From the NCBI GenBank assembly GCA_022772675.1, contig JALEZW010000013.1, positions 1 to 64,000 on the forward strand: a DNA stretch of 64,000 nucleotides, in the 5' to 3' direction. Shown piece by piece: positions 15,479 to 23,547 of this stretch. The notes beneath the pieces are model-generated. The model saw nothing but the letters and a program-made list of their open reading frames with translations, ran no database searches and had not been told where the DNA came from. Positions within the stretch are counted from its first letter, which is position 1; every line of letters starts with the position of its first letter. A program made the position numbers and the translations under genes. The DNA comes from Agathobacter sp. Lineage in GTDB: Bacteria; Bacillota; Clostridia; Lachnospirales; Lachnospiraceae.

Positions 15479-15716
15479 TTGAATATACCGTCCTGGCACT
15501 CACGCCATCCAATCTTCCAATTTTTCCTGAAAGCGCATTGATTTCATCCTGGGAAGCATCCACTGCCACACTGATGATATTCACCCCCCGCTCCCGGTAG
15601 GGAATTCCCATACGCCCCACCACACAATCTCTGTATTCATGGAGTAACGCATTTAAAGGCTCTGCCGCCTCATCCTTCTCCACAATAATTCCGATTAATG
15701 CTATTCTTGTTTCCAT
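15459..15716 (-). CDS. TM1266-like iron-only hydrogenase system regulator
   Basis: An 85-residue ACT-like protein: METRIALIGIIVEKDEAAEP, then HEYRDCVVGRMGIPYRERGV, then IISVAVDASQDEINALSGKI. It matches the small TM1266-type proteins that are encoded with hydEFG in many Firmicutes and Thermotogae and are named putative iron-only hydrogenase regulators. They lack a recognisable DNA-binding domain, and their ligand is unknown. It is first in the operon and overlaps hydE. The start ATG follows GAGGAGAAG. Confidence 0.88.
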   Translation of the reverse strand: METRIALIGIIVEKDEAAEPLNALLHEYRDCVVGRMGIPYRERGVNIISVAVDASQDEINALSGKIGRLDGVSARTVYSNVKGTR

Positions 15717-15774
15717 CTTCTCCTCTTTTCCAATATGCCGATATGTTTCCCTTACGAATAGACTTCCTCGAACT

Positions 15775-15806
15775 AAAAAAGCTGCACCTCATGAAAGGTA
15801 CAGCTT
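15775..15806 (-). terminator. intrinsic terminator/attenuator upstream of TM1266-hydEGF
   Basis: On the minus strand, AGAAGCTGTACC-TTTCATGA-GGTGCAGCTTTTTT is a good terminator ending about 60 nt before the TM1266 start. A second hairpin, CCCTCCGGC-TGAA-GCCGGAAGGG (15812-15835), stands just before it. The only good promoter I see (15925-15954) is upstream of both, so this looks like a conditional terminator in the operon leader. Alternatively it only ends readthrough from purH. Confidence 0.65.
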
Positions 15807-15924
15807 CTAAACCCTTCCGGCTTCAGCCGGAGGGGAAAATACTATGATACATAATTCCTGTATCAAATGACTACTGTTCTTTCATGTCAACCATGATTTT
15901 CATGTCAGAGTGTCAGCTTATTCT

Positions 15925-15954
15925 ATTATATCAATGGTATGATATGAGGGTCAA
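15925..15954 (-). promoter_or_regulatory. promoter of hydrogenase maturation operon
   Basis: TTGACC, an 18-bp spacer, then TATAAT on the minus strand. The TTGACC -35 box is supplied by the short-form dispersed repeat at 15939-15973. Transcription would start near 15918, leaving a leader of about 200 nt. Confidence 0.7.
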
Positions 15955-15973
15955 AAGGTATTTTGCCCCTCAT
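15939..15973. repeat. truncated short-form palindromic repeat
   Basis: ATGATATGAGGGTCAAAAGG followed by TATTTTG matches the reverse complement of the 40-bp repeat at 1546-1585 over its first 27-28 bases. It then degenerates (CCCCTCAT). It abuts the 70-bp element at 15980. Confidence 0.7.
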
Positions 15974-15979
15974 GTGTGT

Positions 15980-16049
15980 GCGGGTCAACAAGTCAGAGCT
16001 CTTATCCTGCAAGCAGGAACGAGTTCTGACCTTTTGACCCTTGTATCAT
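15980..16049. repeat. 70-bp hairpin repeat, copy 2 (inverted)
   Basis: This is the inverted copy of 12861-12930, with 67 of 70 identities. It ends 5 bp before the purH stop codon region. The two copies therefore bracket TM1266-hydE-hydG in opposite orientation. Confidence 0.88.
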
Positions 16050-16053
16050 GGTA

Positions 16054-17235
16054 TTAGTGATGGAACAGACGGATTCCCGTAAAGCTCATGACCATTCCAT
16101 ATTTATTACATGTCTCAATGACATTGTCATCACGAACCGAACCGCCCGGCTCAGCCACATATTTCACACCACTCCTGTGAGCCCGCTCAATGTTATCTCC
16201 GAATGGGAAAAATGCATCAGAGCCTAATGCCACATCGGTATTCTTATCCAGCCATGCACGCTTTTCCTCCGGAGTAAATACCTCCGGTTTTACTTTGAAA
16301 ATATTCTGCCATGCGCCATCTGCAAGGACATCCATATAATCCTCCCCCATGTACAGATCAATCGCATTGTCACGGTCCGCACGCTTGATGCCGTCTACAA
16401 ACTGAAGTCCCAGCACCTGCGGAGACTGACGCAGCCACCAGTTATCTGCCTTGCTTCCTGCAAGACGGGTACAATGGATTCTGGACTGCTGGCCGGCACC
16501 GATACCGATTGCCTGTCCGCCCTTTACATAGCATACAGAGTTGGACTGGGTATACTTTAAGGTAATCATGGAAATAGCCAGATCAATCTTTGCCTGTTCT
16601 GTCAGTTCCTTGTTCTCTGTTACAATATTATCAAAGAATTTATCGTCTATATGCAGTTCATTTCTTCCCTGCTCAAAGGTGATACCAAATACATCCTTGC
16701 GCTCGATTGGTGCCGGTTCATAATCGGGATCAATCTGAATCACACAGTAATTGCCCTTTTTCTTCTGCTTTAAGATTTCAAGAGCTTCCTCCGTGTAGCC
16801 CGGTGCAATCACGCCATCCGATACCTCACGCTTAATCACCTTTGCCGTGGAAGCATCACAGACATCTGACAGAGAAATGAAATCTCCAAAGGAAGACATA
16901 CGGTCAGCTCCTCTTGCCCGGATATAGGCATTGGCAAGGGGTGTAAACTCAATATCCATATCATCCACCCAGTAAATTTTCTTCTCCACGTCAGAAAGTG
17001 GAAGTCCCACTGCTGCACCTGCCGGTGAAACATGCTTAAAAGAAGCTGCTGCCGGAAGTCCGGTTGCCTTCTTAAGCTCCTTTACCAGCTGCCATCCATT
17101 GAAAGCATCCAGAAAGTTTATGTATCCTGCCCTGCCGGAAAGTACCTGAATTGGCAGCTCTCCTCCCTTTTGCATATAAATTCTGGCGGGTTTCTGATTT
17201 GGGTTACAACCGTATTTTAATTCATATTCCTGCAT
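16054..17235 (-). CDS. purH: AICAR transformylase (PurH C-terminal domain, free-standing)
   Basis: A 393-residue phosphoribosylaminoimidazolecarboxamide formyltransferase, which transfers a formyl group from 10-formyl-THF to AICAR in the penultimate step of IMP synthesis. It contains the catalytic KHVSPAGAAVGLPL motif and later LGSDAFFPFGDNIERA and EPGGSVRDDNVI signatures. The N-terminal MGS-like IMP cyclohydrolase domain of normal PurH is absent. The missing step is supplied by the PurO-like gene directly upstream (90 bp), which explains the truncated architecture. The start ATG follows AAAAGGAGAATC. Confidence 0.93.
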   Translation of the reverse strand: MQEYELKYGCNPNQKPARIYMQKGGELPIQVLSGRAGYINFLDAFNGWQLVKELKKATGLPAAASFKHVSPAGAAVGLPLSDVEKKIYWVDDMDIEFTPLANAYIRARGADRMSSFGDFISLSDVCDASTAKVIKREVSDGVIAPGYTEEALEILKQKKKGNYCVIQIDPDYEPAPIERKDVFGITFEQGRNELHIDDKFFDNIVTENKELTEQAKIDLAISMITLKYTQSNSVCYVKGGQAIGIGAGQQSRIHCTRLAGSKADNWWLRQSPQVLGLQFVDGIKRADRDNAIDLYMGEDYMDVLADGAWQNIFKVKPEVFTPEEKRAWLDKNTDVALGSDAFFPFGDNIERAHRSGVKYVAEPGGSVRDDNVIETCNKYGMVMSFTGIRLFHH

Positions 17236-17325
17236 GATGATTCTCCTTTTCTCTGTACTGGTTCCTTTAAAAGTTCACACTTCACCGCCCTCACGGGTAA
17301 TACTGTGTGGACATAAGATCGTATC

Positions 17326-18039
17326 TTACACATTTTTATTCACGATTCTTGACTCATATTTTCCGGTTGCAATATCGATAAAACGGACAAACAATGACAC
17401 TTTATTGTCCTCATTCAAGTTAGACCATACCATATTGGTAAAGGTATCGATATCTCCGTCAATATCTACCCAGGCAGGCTCTCCCTCAAAGCTTGGAAGC
17501 GGATTTCCATCTCCCATATAAGTGTGGATGAAATGTCCCTCTCCGGCTATGGGGTTATGATAAGCAAAAGTATAACGGTTGCACGCATCCGGATTTCCGT
17601 TATTGCTCTTTAAAATAGACATGGCATAATTGAACTCCCCGTTTTCCACATGTAGAATTCCAGAAATACGAGGTGTATAGTTGGGAGCATCCGGCTCAAA
17701 CTCTCTTGTGCGCAGTGCCTGCTCAAAAGTCTGCTGCTTATCCATCAGCTCATAAATAGTATCGGTCTGGTCTCCATTGGTCACAATGGTCTTGTTTCCA
17801 AGAACCCGTACCGGTGCATAGATAATAAGACTTGGGTCCTCCAGCTTTGACGGATCAAAAGCCTGTGTTCTGATTCCCTCTCCATCCTCTGCAAATACAC
17901 GGTTACGGCTGTTTTCACTTCTTCCCATAATAAAGTAAGCGGTTACCGCCTTTGTCCCATCTTTGGAGCGGCCGATCACAATCCCGCGTCCCGGATAAGT
18001 TGTTGCGCTTAATTCACTGCTCAGAGCTTTCTTTTGCAT
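17326..18039 (-). CDS. purO: IMP cyclohydrolase, PurO-like
   Basis: A 237-residue protein of the archaeal-type PurO/IMP cyclohydrolase family, which closes the ring of FAICAR to give IMP. Family features are the N-terminal YPGRGIVIGRSKDGTKAV, AYFIMGRSENSRNRVF and the GNPDACNRYTFAYHNPIAGE segment. It precedes the free-standing AICAR transformylase in the same direction, so the two together replace bifunctional PurH. Its promoter is TTGACA-17-TATCAT and its start ATG follows AGGAGGGAGAAAAAC. Confidence 0.9.
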   Translation of the reverse strand: MQKKALSSELSATTYPGRGIVIGRSKDGTKAVTAYFIMGRSENSRNRVFAEDGEGIRTQAFDPSKLEDPSLIIYAPVRVLGNKTIVTNGDQTDTIYELMDKQQTFEQALRTREFEPDAPNYTPRISGILHVENGEFNYAMSILKSNNGNPDACNRYTFAYHNPIAGEGHFIHTYMGDGNPLPSFEGEPAWVDIDGDIDTFTNMVWSNLNEDNKVSLFVRFIDIATGKYESRIVNKNV

Positions 18040-18071
18040 GTTTTTCTCCCTCCTGTTTTCCTTATGTTTTA

Positions 18072-18100
18072 ATGATAAAATGATAGGTACGGATTGTCAA
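18072..18100 (-). promoter_or_regulatory. promoter of purO-purH
   Basis: TTGACA, a 17-bp spacer, then TATCAT on the minus strand, 33 bp before the IMP cyclohydrolase start. No PurR or purine-riboswitch element is evident in the short leader. Confidence 0.75.
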
Positions 18101-18130
18101 GCTTGCTTGTAAAAAAGTACCCTTATCTCC

Positions 18131-19294
18131 CTATATCTGCCTCTTAAGGGCATCTACTGCGGTGATTTCCTCCATCATACACATTTCCTTCAGATCATCC
18201 GCATTTCCATCTGAGTGTTCCACCTCTTTTGAAAAAATACGGGCAGTATCTATACGGTCCGCCAGTGTGAATTTTCCACCATTTTTCTTAAAACGGGCAG
18301 CATCCATATCCCTTATTACCAGTGTGGATACAATCGCCATCTTGGCGTAAGACAGGATGTCATAATCATAGACGGCATTCATCAGATACCGGTACACAAA
18401 GTATACCAGCAGATGCTCATAATAAAGCTCCGAATAATCCGGTGACATAAGATATTCCGTCATCAGTGTTACATAGGTATCTTCATGAAAAAGTTCCGCA
18501 AACTCTGCTTTTGTATGAATCCACTCCTCATCCAGTTCCTCCATCGTCAGAAAAAAGGAAAATCGTTCGGAAAAATCCTTATAGGACAGACTTTGTTCCA
18601 TCCTGGCCACCGACTCATTTTCACCTTCTTTCAGCTCCGGGCTGTCTGATTTATGTTCCGTGACCCGGACCCTCCACTCCTCCAGAATGGAAAAATCATC
18701 CTTTGCCTGTGCATGGTTCAAAATTCCCTGAGCCTGATCACAAAATGTAAGAAATTCCTGCATTCTCCGGGCAATCGAATGCTCCCTGTTCTGCAAGATA
18801 AAAACTGCCTCATTCTGCACCCATTCCATAAAGGAAACACAGAGCGGATCATCTTCCCCGTCATCACAGATTCCCGGCAGTTCAATATCCACAAGCTTTT
18901 CCGGTTCCGTTCTGGAAAAAAGAATGCGGCCTGCCTCCTCACAGGAGAGACTTAATCCCTTCTGTTCCACATCCCCATATGCAATGGAAAAACGCGGATA
19001 CTCCGTACACACTTCGCACAGGGCCTCTTCCCCCAGTGCCGTGTAAAGGTCACAGAGATTCTGATCATTTAACATGGCACAGCGTTTCGGTCCTTTTAGC
19101 TTGAAACGGTATCCGCCATCCTCCGCCACAAACATGCTGTCTTTTAATCTTGCTCCGAAATCACCCTCCACGCTGTTGTAGTAACCGTAGGAGTCCTCAT
19201 CAATATCAATTTCCCACCCCGCACAGCAGCTGTCCTTACACTTATCTGCAATGCAGGAAAATTCCTCATAGTACTCCGGGACACGTAAAATCAC
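18131..19294 (-). CDS. FliB-like flagellin lysine-N-methylase family protein
   Basis: A 387-residue member of the FliB/YkgJ-type family. The N-terminus has the cysteine cluster CIADKCKDSCCAGWEIDID. It is followed by CAMLNDQNLCDLYTALGEEA and LCEVCTEYPR, together a typical Cys-rich metal or iron-sulfur site. The rest is helical. FliB of Salmonella methylates lysines on flagellin. No flagellar genes occur here, so the substrate is open and annotation as flagellin methylase is family-based only. The gene overlaps the downstream end of the 107-residue membrane protein gene by 4 bp. Confidence 0.8.
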   Translation of the reverse strand: MILRVPEYYEEFSCIADKCKDSCCAGWEIDIDEDSYGYYNSVEGDFGARLKDSMFVAEDGGYRFKLKGPKRCAMLNDQNLCDLYTALGEEALCEVCTEYPRFSIAYGDVEQKGLSLSCEEAGRILFSRTEPEKLVDIELPGICDDGEDDPLCVSFMEWVQNEAVFILQNREHSIARRMQEFLTFCDQAQGILNHAQAKDDFSILEEWRVRVTEHKSDSPELKEGENESVARMEQSLSYKDFSERFSFFLTMEELDEEWIHTKAEFAELFHEDTYVTLMTEYLMSPDYSELYYEHLLVYFVYRYLMNAVYDYDILSYAKMAIVSTLVIRDMDAARFKKNGGKFTLADRIDTARIFSKEVEHSDGNADDLKEMCMMEEITAVDALKRQI

Positions 19295-19614
19295 AGTGTC
19301 TGCCTCTCTTTCTGTTCTTTCTCTGCCAGCTGTCTTTCCTCTTCCATAGCCTTGAAATCTGGATCTTCCGTACCTTTAAAATGGTTATAAGCCATGTAGC
19401 CGATACACCAGATCAGACCTGCCATGGTAGTGGAAAGAAGTATTTTAACACCACAGGAAGCCACAAGCGGAAACGTCATCCCACCCGTCCTAAAAGAGAT
19501 GGCAAGAGTATGTATTGGAAGAAGAAGCATCTTCCATAATCCGTAGTAGGCTGCCGCGATCACACCAAGGCCATAGCAGATAAGACCCAGCAGCTCATTC
19601 ATATGTTTTCTCAT
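19291..19614 (-). CDS. small membrane protein of unknown function
   Basis: A 107-residue protein with two or three hydrophobic segments (LLGLICYGLGVIAAAYYG, then FPLVASCGVKILLSTTMAGL continuing to a short third) and a charged C-terminal tail rich in Glu and Lys. I do not recognise a family. The track start is a GTG at 19650 abutting nrdG; I prefer ATG 19614, preceded by AGAGGGATCTC. It sits between nrdG and the FliB-like gene and overlaps the latter (ATGA-type), so the three may be co-transcribed. Confidence 0.6.
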   Translation of the reverse strand: MRKHMNELLGLICYGLGVIAAAYYGLWKMLLLPIHTLAISFRTGGMTFPLVASCGVKILLSTTMAGLIWCIGYMAYNHFKGTEDPDFKAMEEERQLAEKEQKERQTL

Positions 19615-19650
19615 ATATGAGATCCCTCTTTCTTTTTTAGTGTGTTTCAC

Positions 19651-20172
19651 TCATTCCATAAACAACACGATTTTTCCCTCTTCCAGGGTCTTTTTTAAAT
19701 CAATCACCCTCTGATTGGATGACCCTCTGAATTTAAGGGTAATATCCTTTTTTTCCTCCATAAAGGGGCCATCCACCAGAATATCGATAAGCGAAAGCAT
19801 CTCTTTCGTATCCTTCGTAAATTTCCGGCCGCCCTCTGTCAGGTCCCTGTCATAAATATATCCGGTAAAAGCCCAGATATTCTTATCCGGATGTTCTTTT
19901 CTCACCCTTCTTAAAAACGGCAGCAGAGTCTCCTGATTTTCCTCCTCAAAGGGTTCTCCCCCCAGCAGGGTAAGTCCTGCAATATAAGCAGGCTCCAGCG
20001 AATCCAGAATCTCCTTCTGCACTTTTTCATCAAAGGGCTCTCCATAAGAAAAATCCCATGTCTGGGGCTGAAAGCAACCCTTGCAGGCATTCCGGCAGCC
20101 GGACACAAACAAAACCGTCCGGCAGCCCAGTCCATTTGCTATATCACAATATTTGATTCCCGCATAATTCAT
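19651..20172 (-). CDS. nrdG: anaerobic ribonucleotide reductase activase NrdG
   Basis: A 173-residue radical SAM activase that installs the glycyl radical on NrdD. The cluster motif is CRNACKGCF (CX3CX2C) at about residue 26-32. GLTLLGGEPF is the SAM-binding glycine motif, and the C-terminus carries GSSNQRVID. It lies 73 bp downstream of nrdD, as expected for an nrdDG operon. Confidence 0.95.
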   Translation of the reverse strand: MNYAGIKYCDIANGLGCRTVLFVSGCRNACKGCFQPQTWDFSYGEPFDEKVQKEILDSLEPAYIAGLTLLGGEPFEEENQETLLPFLRRVRKEHPDKNIWAFTGYIYDRDLTEGGRKFTKDTKEMLSLIDILVDGPFMEEKKDITLKFRGSSNQRVIDLKKTLEEGKIVLFME

Positions 20173-20245
20173 ATACTACATATTCTTCTTTCTTAACACA
20201 TTGATACATAATACTGCAGACATTGGACAGCCGAAAACTCATAAT

Positions 20246-22432
20246 TTACAGATGCAGAACTCTCTCTTTAATTTCCTGCGTTCTTCCCTGATTCCAGAAC
20301 TGGGTGCCGATATAACCGCAGGTACGGCGGGCCACACTCATCCTTGCCTGATCGCGGTTTCCACAGTTAGGGCACTCCCAGACGAGCTTTCCGCTTCCCT
20401 CTTCCTCTACGATCTTGATTTCGCCATCATAGCCACAGGCCATGCAGTAATCACTCTTGGTATTCAGCTCAGCATACATGATGTTTTCATAAATATACTG
20501 CATAACCGCAATCACCGCATCAATGTTATTCTGCATATTCGGAACCTCCACATAGCTGATGGCACCACCCGGAGAAAGTTTCTGGAACTGTGCCTCAAAT
20601 TTCAGCTTGTCAAAGGCATTGATTTCCTCGGTCACATGCACGTGGTAGCTGTTTGTAATGTAATTGCGGTCTGTTACTCCCTCAATAATGCCAAAACGCT
20701 TCTGCAGGCATTTTGCAAATTTATAGGTGGTGGACTCAAGGGGTGTTCCATATAAACTAAAGTCAATATTTTCCTTTTCTCTCCACTCTGCACATGCATC
20801 GTTTAACCGCTGCATGACTCGCAGAGCAAAGGGAGTCCCCACTTCCGGATCCGTATGGGAAACCCCTGTCATATAACGGGTACACTCACATAGCCCCGCA
20901 TATCCCAGAGAAATAGTAGAATATCCGCCATAGAGAAGCTTGTCAATGGTTTCTCCCTTCTTAAGTCTCGCCAGCGCACCATTCTGCCATAAAATCGGAG
21001 CCACATCGCTGGGTGTGCCAAGCAGTCTCTTATGCCGGCACATCAGTGCCCGGTAGCACAAATCCAGCCTCTCATCTAAAAGCTTCCAGAATTTCTCCTC
21101 ATCCCCATTGGAAGAGCATGCCACATCCACCAGATTGATTGTCACCACGCCCTGGTTGAAACGTCCGTAATACTTTGGTTTCCCAGTCTCCGGATCCACA
21201 TACGGTGTCAAAAAGCTCCGGCAGCCCATACATGGATAGCAGTTTCCGTTTCCGTCTTTATCTACTTTCAGTTCCTTCATCTTTTTCTCGGAAATATAAT
21301 CCGGAACCATACGCTTTGCCGTACACTGGGCAGCCAGCTTTGTCAGATAAAAATATTTGGAATCCTCATGGATATTATCCTCTTCCAGTACATAGATAAG
21401 TTTCGGGAAAGCCGGTGTGATATATACCCCCTTCTCATTCTTAACGCCCTTGATTCTCTGGTGCAGCATCTCCTCAATGATTGCTGCCAGATCTGCACGG
21501 GTCTGCCCCTCCGGAACCTCATCCAGATACATGAACACCGTGATAAATGGTGCCTGCCCGTTTGTGGTCATCAAGGTGATGACCTGGTACTGAATCATCT
21601 GTACTCCCCTGTTGATTTCCTCTTTTACACGCATCTCGGCAACTTCATTGATTTTTTCTTCATTTAAGTCAAGTCCTACCTGCTTAAACTCCTCACGAAC
21701 CTGCTCCCGGAATTTCTCACGGCTGACCTGTACAAAGGGTGCCAGGTGGGAAAGGGAAATACTCTGTCCCCCATACTGGGAACTTGCAATCTGTGCAATG
21801 GCCTGTGTTGCAATATTACATGCCGTGGAAAAGCTGCGGGGCCTGTCTATTCTCGTCTCGCTGATGACTGTGCCATTCTGAAGCATATCCTCCAGATTCA
21901 CCAGACAGCAGTTATGCATATGCTGGGCAAAATAGTCCGCATCGTGGAAATGGATAATTCCCTTCTCATGTGCCTCAACAATGTCCTCCGGCAAAAGAAA
22001 ACGCTTGGTGATATCCTTGCTGACCTCTCCTGCCATATAGTCACGCTGAACACTGTTCACTGTTGGATTCTTATTGGAATTCTCCTGCTTAACCTCCTCG
22101 TTATTACACTCCAGAAGAGACAGGATCTGCTCATCCGTGGAATTTGACTTACGCACCAGAGCCCGCTTATACCGGTATGTAATATAATTTCTCGCAACCG
22201 TAAAGGCGTGTTTGTTCATCAGCTGGTTCTCCACCATATCCTGAATTTCCTCCACGCTGGGGGAACGCTTCATATTCTCGCAGGCATTCTCCACATTTTC
22301 TGCAATTTCTTTAATCTGCTCATCGGTAAGCTTCTCATAGTCAATTACAGACGCATTTGCTTTCTGTACCGCTGCCACAATCTTATTAACATCAAAAAAT
22401 ACCTCTGTGCCGCTTCTCTTAATAATCTTCAT
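20246..22432 (-). CDS. nrdD: anaerobic (class III) ribonucleoside-triphosphate reductase NrdD
   Basis: A 728-residue glycyl-radical enzyme that makes dNTPs from NTPs without oxygen, using formate as reductant in the E. coli type. The N-terminal 90 residues are an ATP-cone (IKRSGTEVFFDVNKIVAAV). The C-terminal zinc site is CMACGYDG...CPNCGN, and the glycyl radical loop is RRTCGYIGTQFWNQG. Length is normal. The start ATG follows GGAGAGGTCAGAGT. The promoter region carries a candidate NrdR box. Confidence 0.96.
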   Translation of the reverse strand: MKIIKRSGTEVFFDVNKIVAAVQKANASVIDYEKLTDEQIKEIAENVENACENMKRSPSVEEIQDMVENQLMNKHAFTVARNYITYRYKRALVRKSNSTDEQILSLLECNNEEVKQENSNKNPTVNSVQRDYMAGEVSKDITKRFLLPEDIVEAHEKGIIHFHDADYFAQHMHNCCLVNLEDMLQNGTVISETRIDRPRSFSTACNIATQAIAQIASSQYGGQSISLSHLAPFVQVSREKFREQVREEFKQVGLDLNEEKINEVAEMRVKEEINRGVQMIQYQVITLMTTNGQAPFITVFMYLDEVPEGQTRADLAAIIEEMLHQRIKGVKNEKGVYITPAFPKLIYVLEEDNIHEDSKYFYLTKLAAQCTAKRMVPDYISEKKMKELKVDKDGNGNCYPCMGCRSFLTPYVDPETGKPKYYGRFNQGVVTINLVDVACSSNGDEEKFWKLLDERLDLCYRALMCRHKRLLGTPSDVAPILWQNGALARLKKGETIDKLLYGGYSTISLGYAGLCECTRYMTGVSHTDPEVGTPFALRVMQRLNDACAEWREKENIDFSLYGTPLESTTYKFAKCLQKRFGIIEGVTDRNYITNSYHVHVTEEINAFDKLKFEAQFQKLSPGGAISYVEVPNMQNNIDAVIAVMQYIYENIMYAELNTKSDYCMACGYDGEIKIVEEEGSGKLVWECPNCGNRDQARMSVARRTCGYIGTQFWNQGRTQEIKERVLHL

Positions 22433-22517
22433 ACTCTGACCTCTCCTAAATAACGGCCCCTGGAAAAGGTATCTCTTTTCGCCGGAGCCTGATAGCTGTA
22501 AAATCTTTCGATATAAA

Positions 22518-22569
22518 CATTACACTATATCTTGTATGTTTGTCAACCATTATTCTACATTATGTGGTT
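22518..22569 (-). promoter_or_regulatory. nrdDG promoter with candidate NrdR box
   Basis: On the minus strand TTGACA (22541-22546), a 17-bp spacer and GTAATG form a modest promoter. On the plus strand ACACTATATCTTGTAT (22522-22537) resembles the NrdR box consensus ACACWATATATWGTGT and overlaps the -10 and spacer. A poorer second half-match (TCTACATTATGTGGTT, 22554-22569) is about 32 bp away, the usual spacing of paired NrdR boxes. nrdR itself is not in the window. Confidence 0.5.
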
Positions 22570-22617
22570 ATTTTTTATGTTTTCTGTTGTGTGAACAGTA
22601 ACCTGTTACAATCCTGT

Positions 22618-23547
22618 TCACAACCTGTGGTCACTGCGCAGCACGTCTATGAATTTTCCTGCCTCCGCCCACGCCTTTTTGGACTCTGGAATATTCAGAT
22701 ATGCCATCTGGAACACATGGAACATTCCCTCATAGATTGAAAGACGCACTTTCACCCCCTGGGATCTCGCTTTCGCCGCCACAGACACCGAATCACTTAA
22801 CAGCATCTCTATGGATCCCACCTGAATAAGCATCGGAGGGAATCCCCGGAAATCACCAAAAAGCGGTGAAATATAGGCATCCATGGGATCATGGTCTCCC
22901 GGGTAGTCATTCTGATAGATGAGACTCTCCCTAGTATTTCCAAACAGGGGATCCTTCTCATAATTTGTGGTATAGGATTCGCCGCTGGCGGTCAGATCCG
23001 TCCAGGGAGACATGGCGATAATCCCCGCCGGCATCGGCATATTGTGGTCCTTTAAATACATGCAGAGTGCCATTGCAAGACCACCGCCTGCAGAATCTCC
23101 GGCAAGTATGATCTGCTCCCCGAAATAGCCATTATCAAGGAGCCACTGGTAGGAGGCCACTGCATCCAATAGGGCTGCCGGATAGGGATTTTCCGGTGCA
23201 ACCCGGTAATCCGGAGTCAGAACACTGCAGCCATGGCTGACCTCATTATACAGTCCTGCAAACACATAGTAGGCATTTCGGACAGCCCCCGTATAGCCGC
23301 CTCCGTGCAGCTGCAAAATCACATAATCCGAATTGGGATTCTCCTTAAGGGATAACAGCTTCATGGTAAAATTATCCATGTCAATGGCTGTCATGTTAAA
23401 ACATGCCGGCGGAATCCATGCCGGTTCCCTTAATCGTTTCCGAAGCTCCCCGCTTTTAATTTTTTTCCCGATTTTAAAATCATTGGTCAGGTGTGACAGC
23501 ATTTCCGCAATCACACGTCCTTTTATACTTGCCTCATTTTCCATCAT
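22618..23547 (-). CDS. alpha/beta hydrolase (HSL/esterase type)
   Basis: A 309-residue serine hydrolase of the hormone-sensitive-lipase-like group. The oxyanion motif is LQLHGGGYTGAVRN, the nucleophile elbow GDSAGGGLA, and a late acid/histidine pair lies around DPMDAY and MFHVFQMA. The substrate is unknown. The track start at 23643 is too early: an ATG at 23547 overlaps the stop of the DUF6320 gene as ATGA, so translation is coupled. It is third in an acyltransferase-DUF6320-hydrolase operon. Confidence 0.88.
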   Translation of the reverse strand: MMENEASIKGRVIAEMLSHLTNDFKIGKKIKSGELRKRLREPAWIPPACFNMTAIDMDNFTMKLLSLKENPNSDYVILQLHGGGYTGAVRNAYYVFAGLYNEVSHGCSVLTPDYRVAPENPYPAALLDAVASYQWLLDNGYFGEQIILAGDSAGGGLAMALCMYLKDHNMPMPAGIIAMSPWTDLTASGESYTTNYEKDPLFGNTRESLIYQNDYPGDHDPMDAYISPLFGDFRGFPPMLIQVGSIEMLLSDSVSVAAKARSQGVKVRLSIYEGMFHVFQMAYLNIPESKKAWAEAGKFIDVLRSDHRL

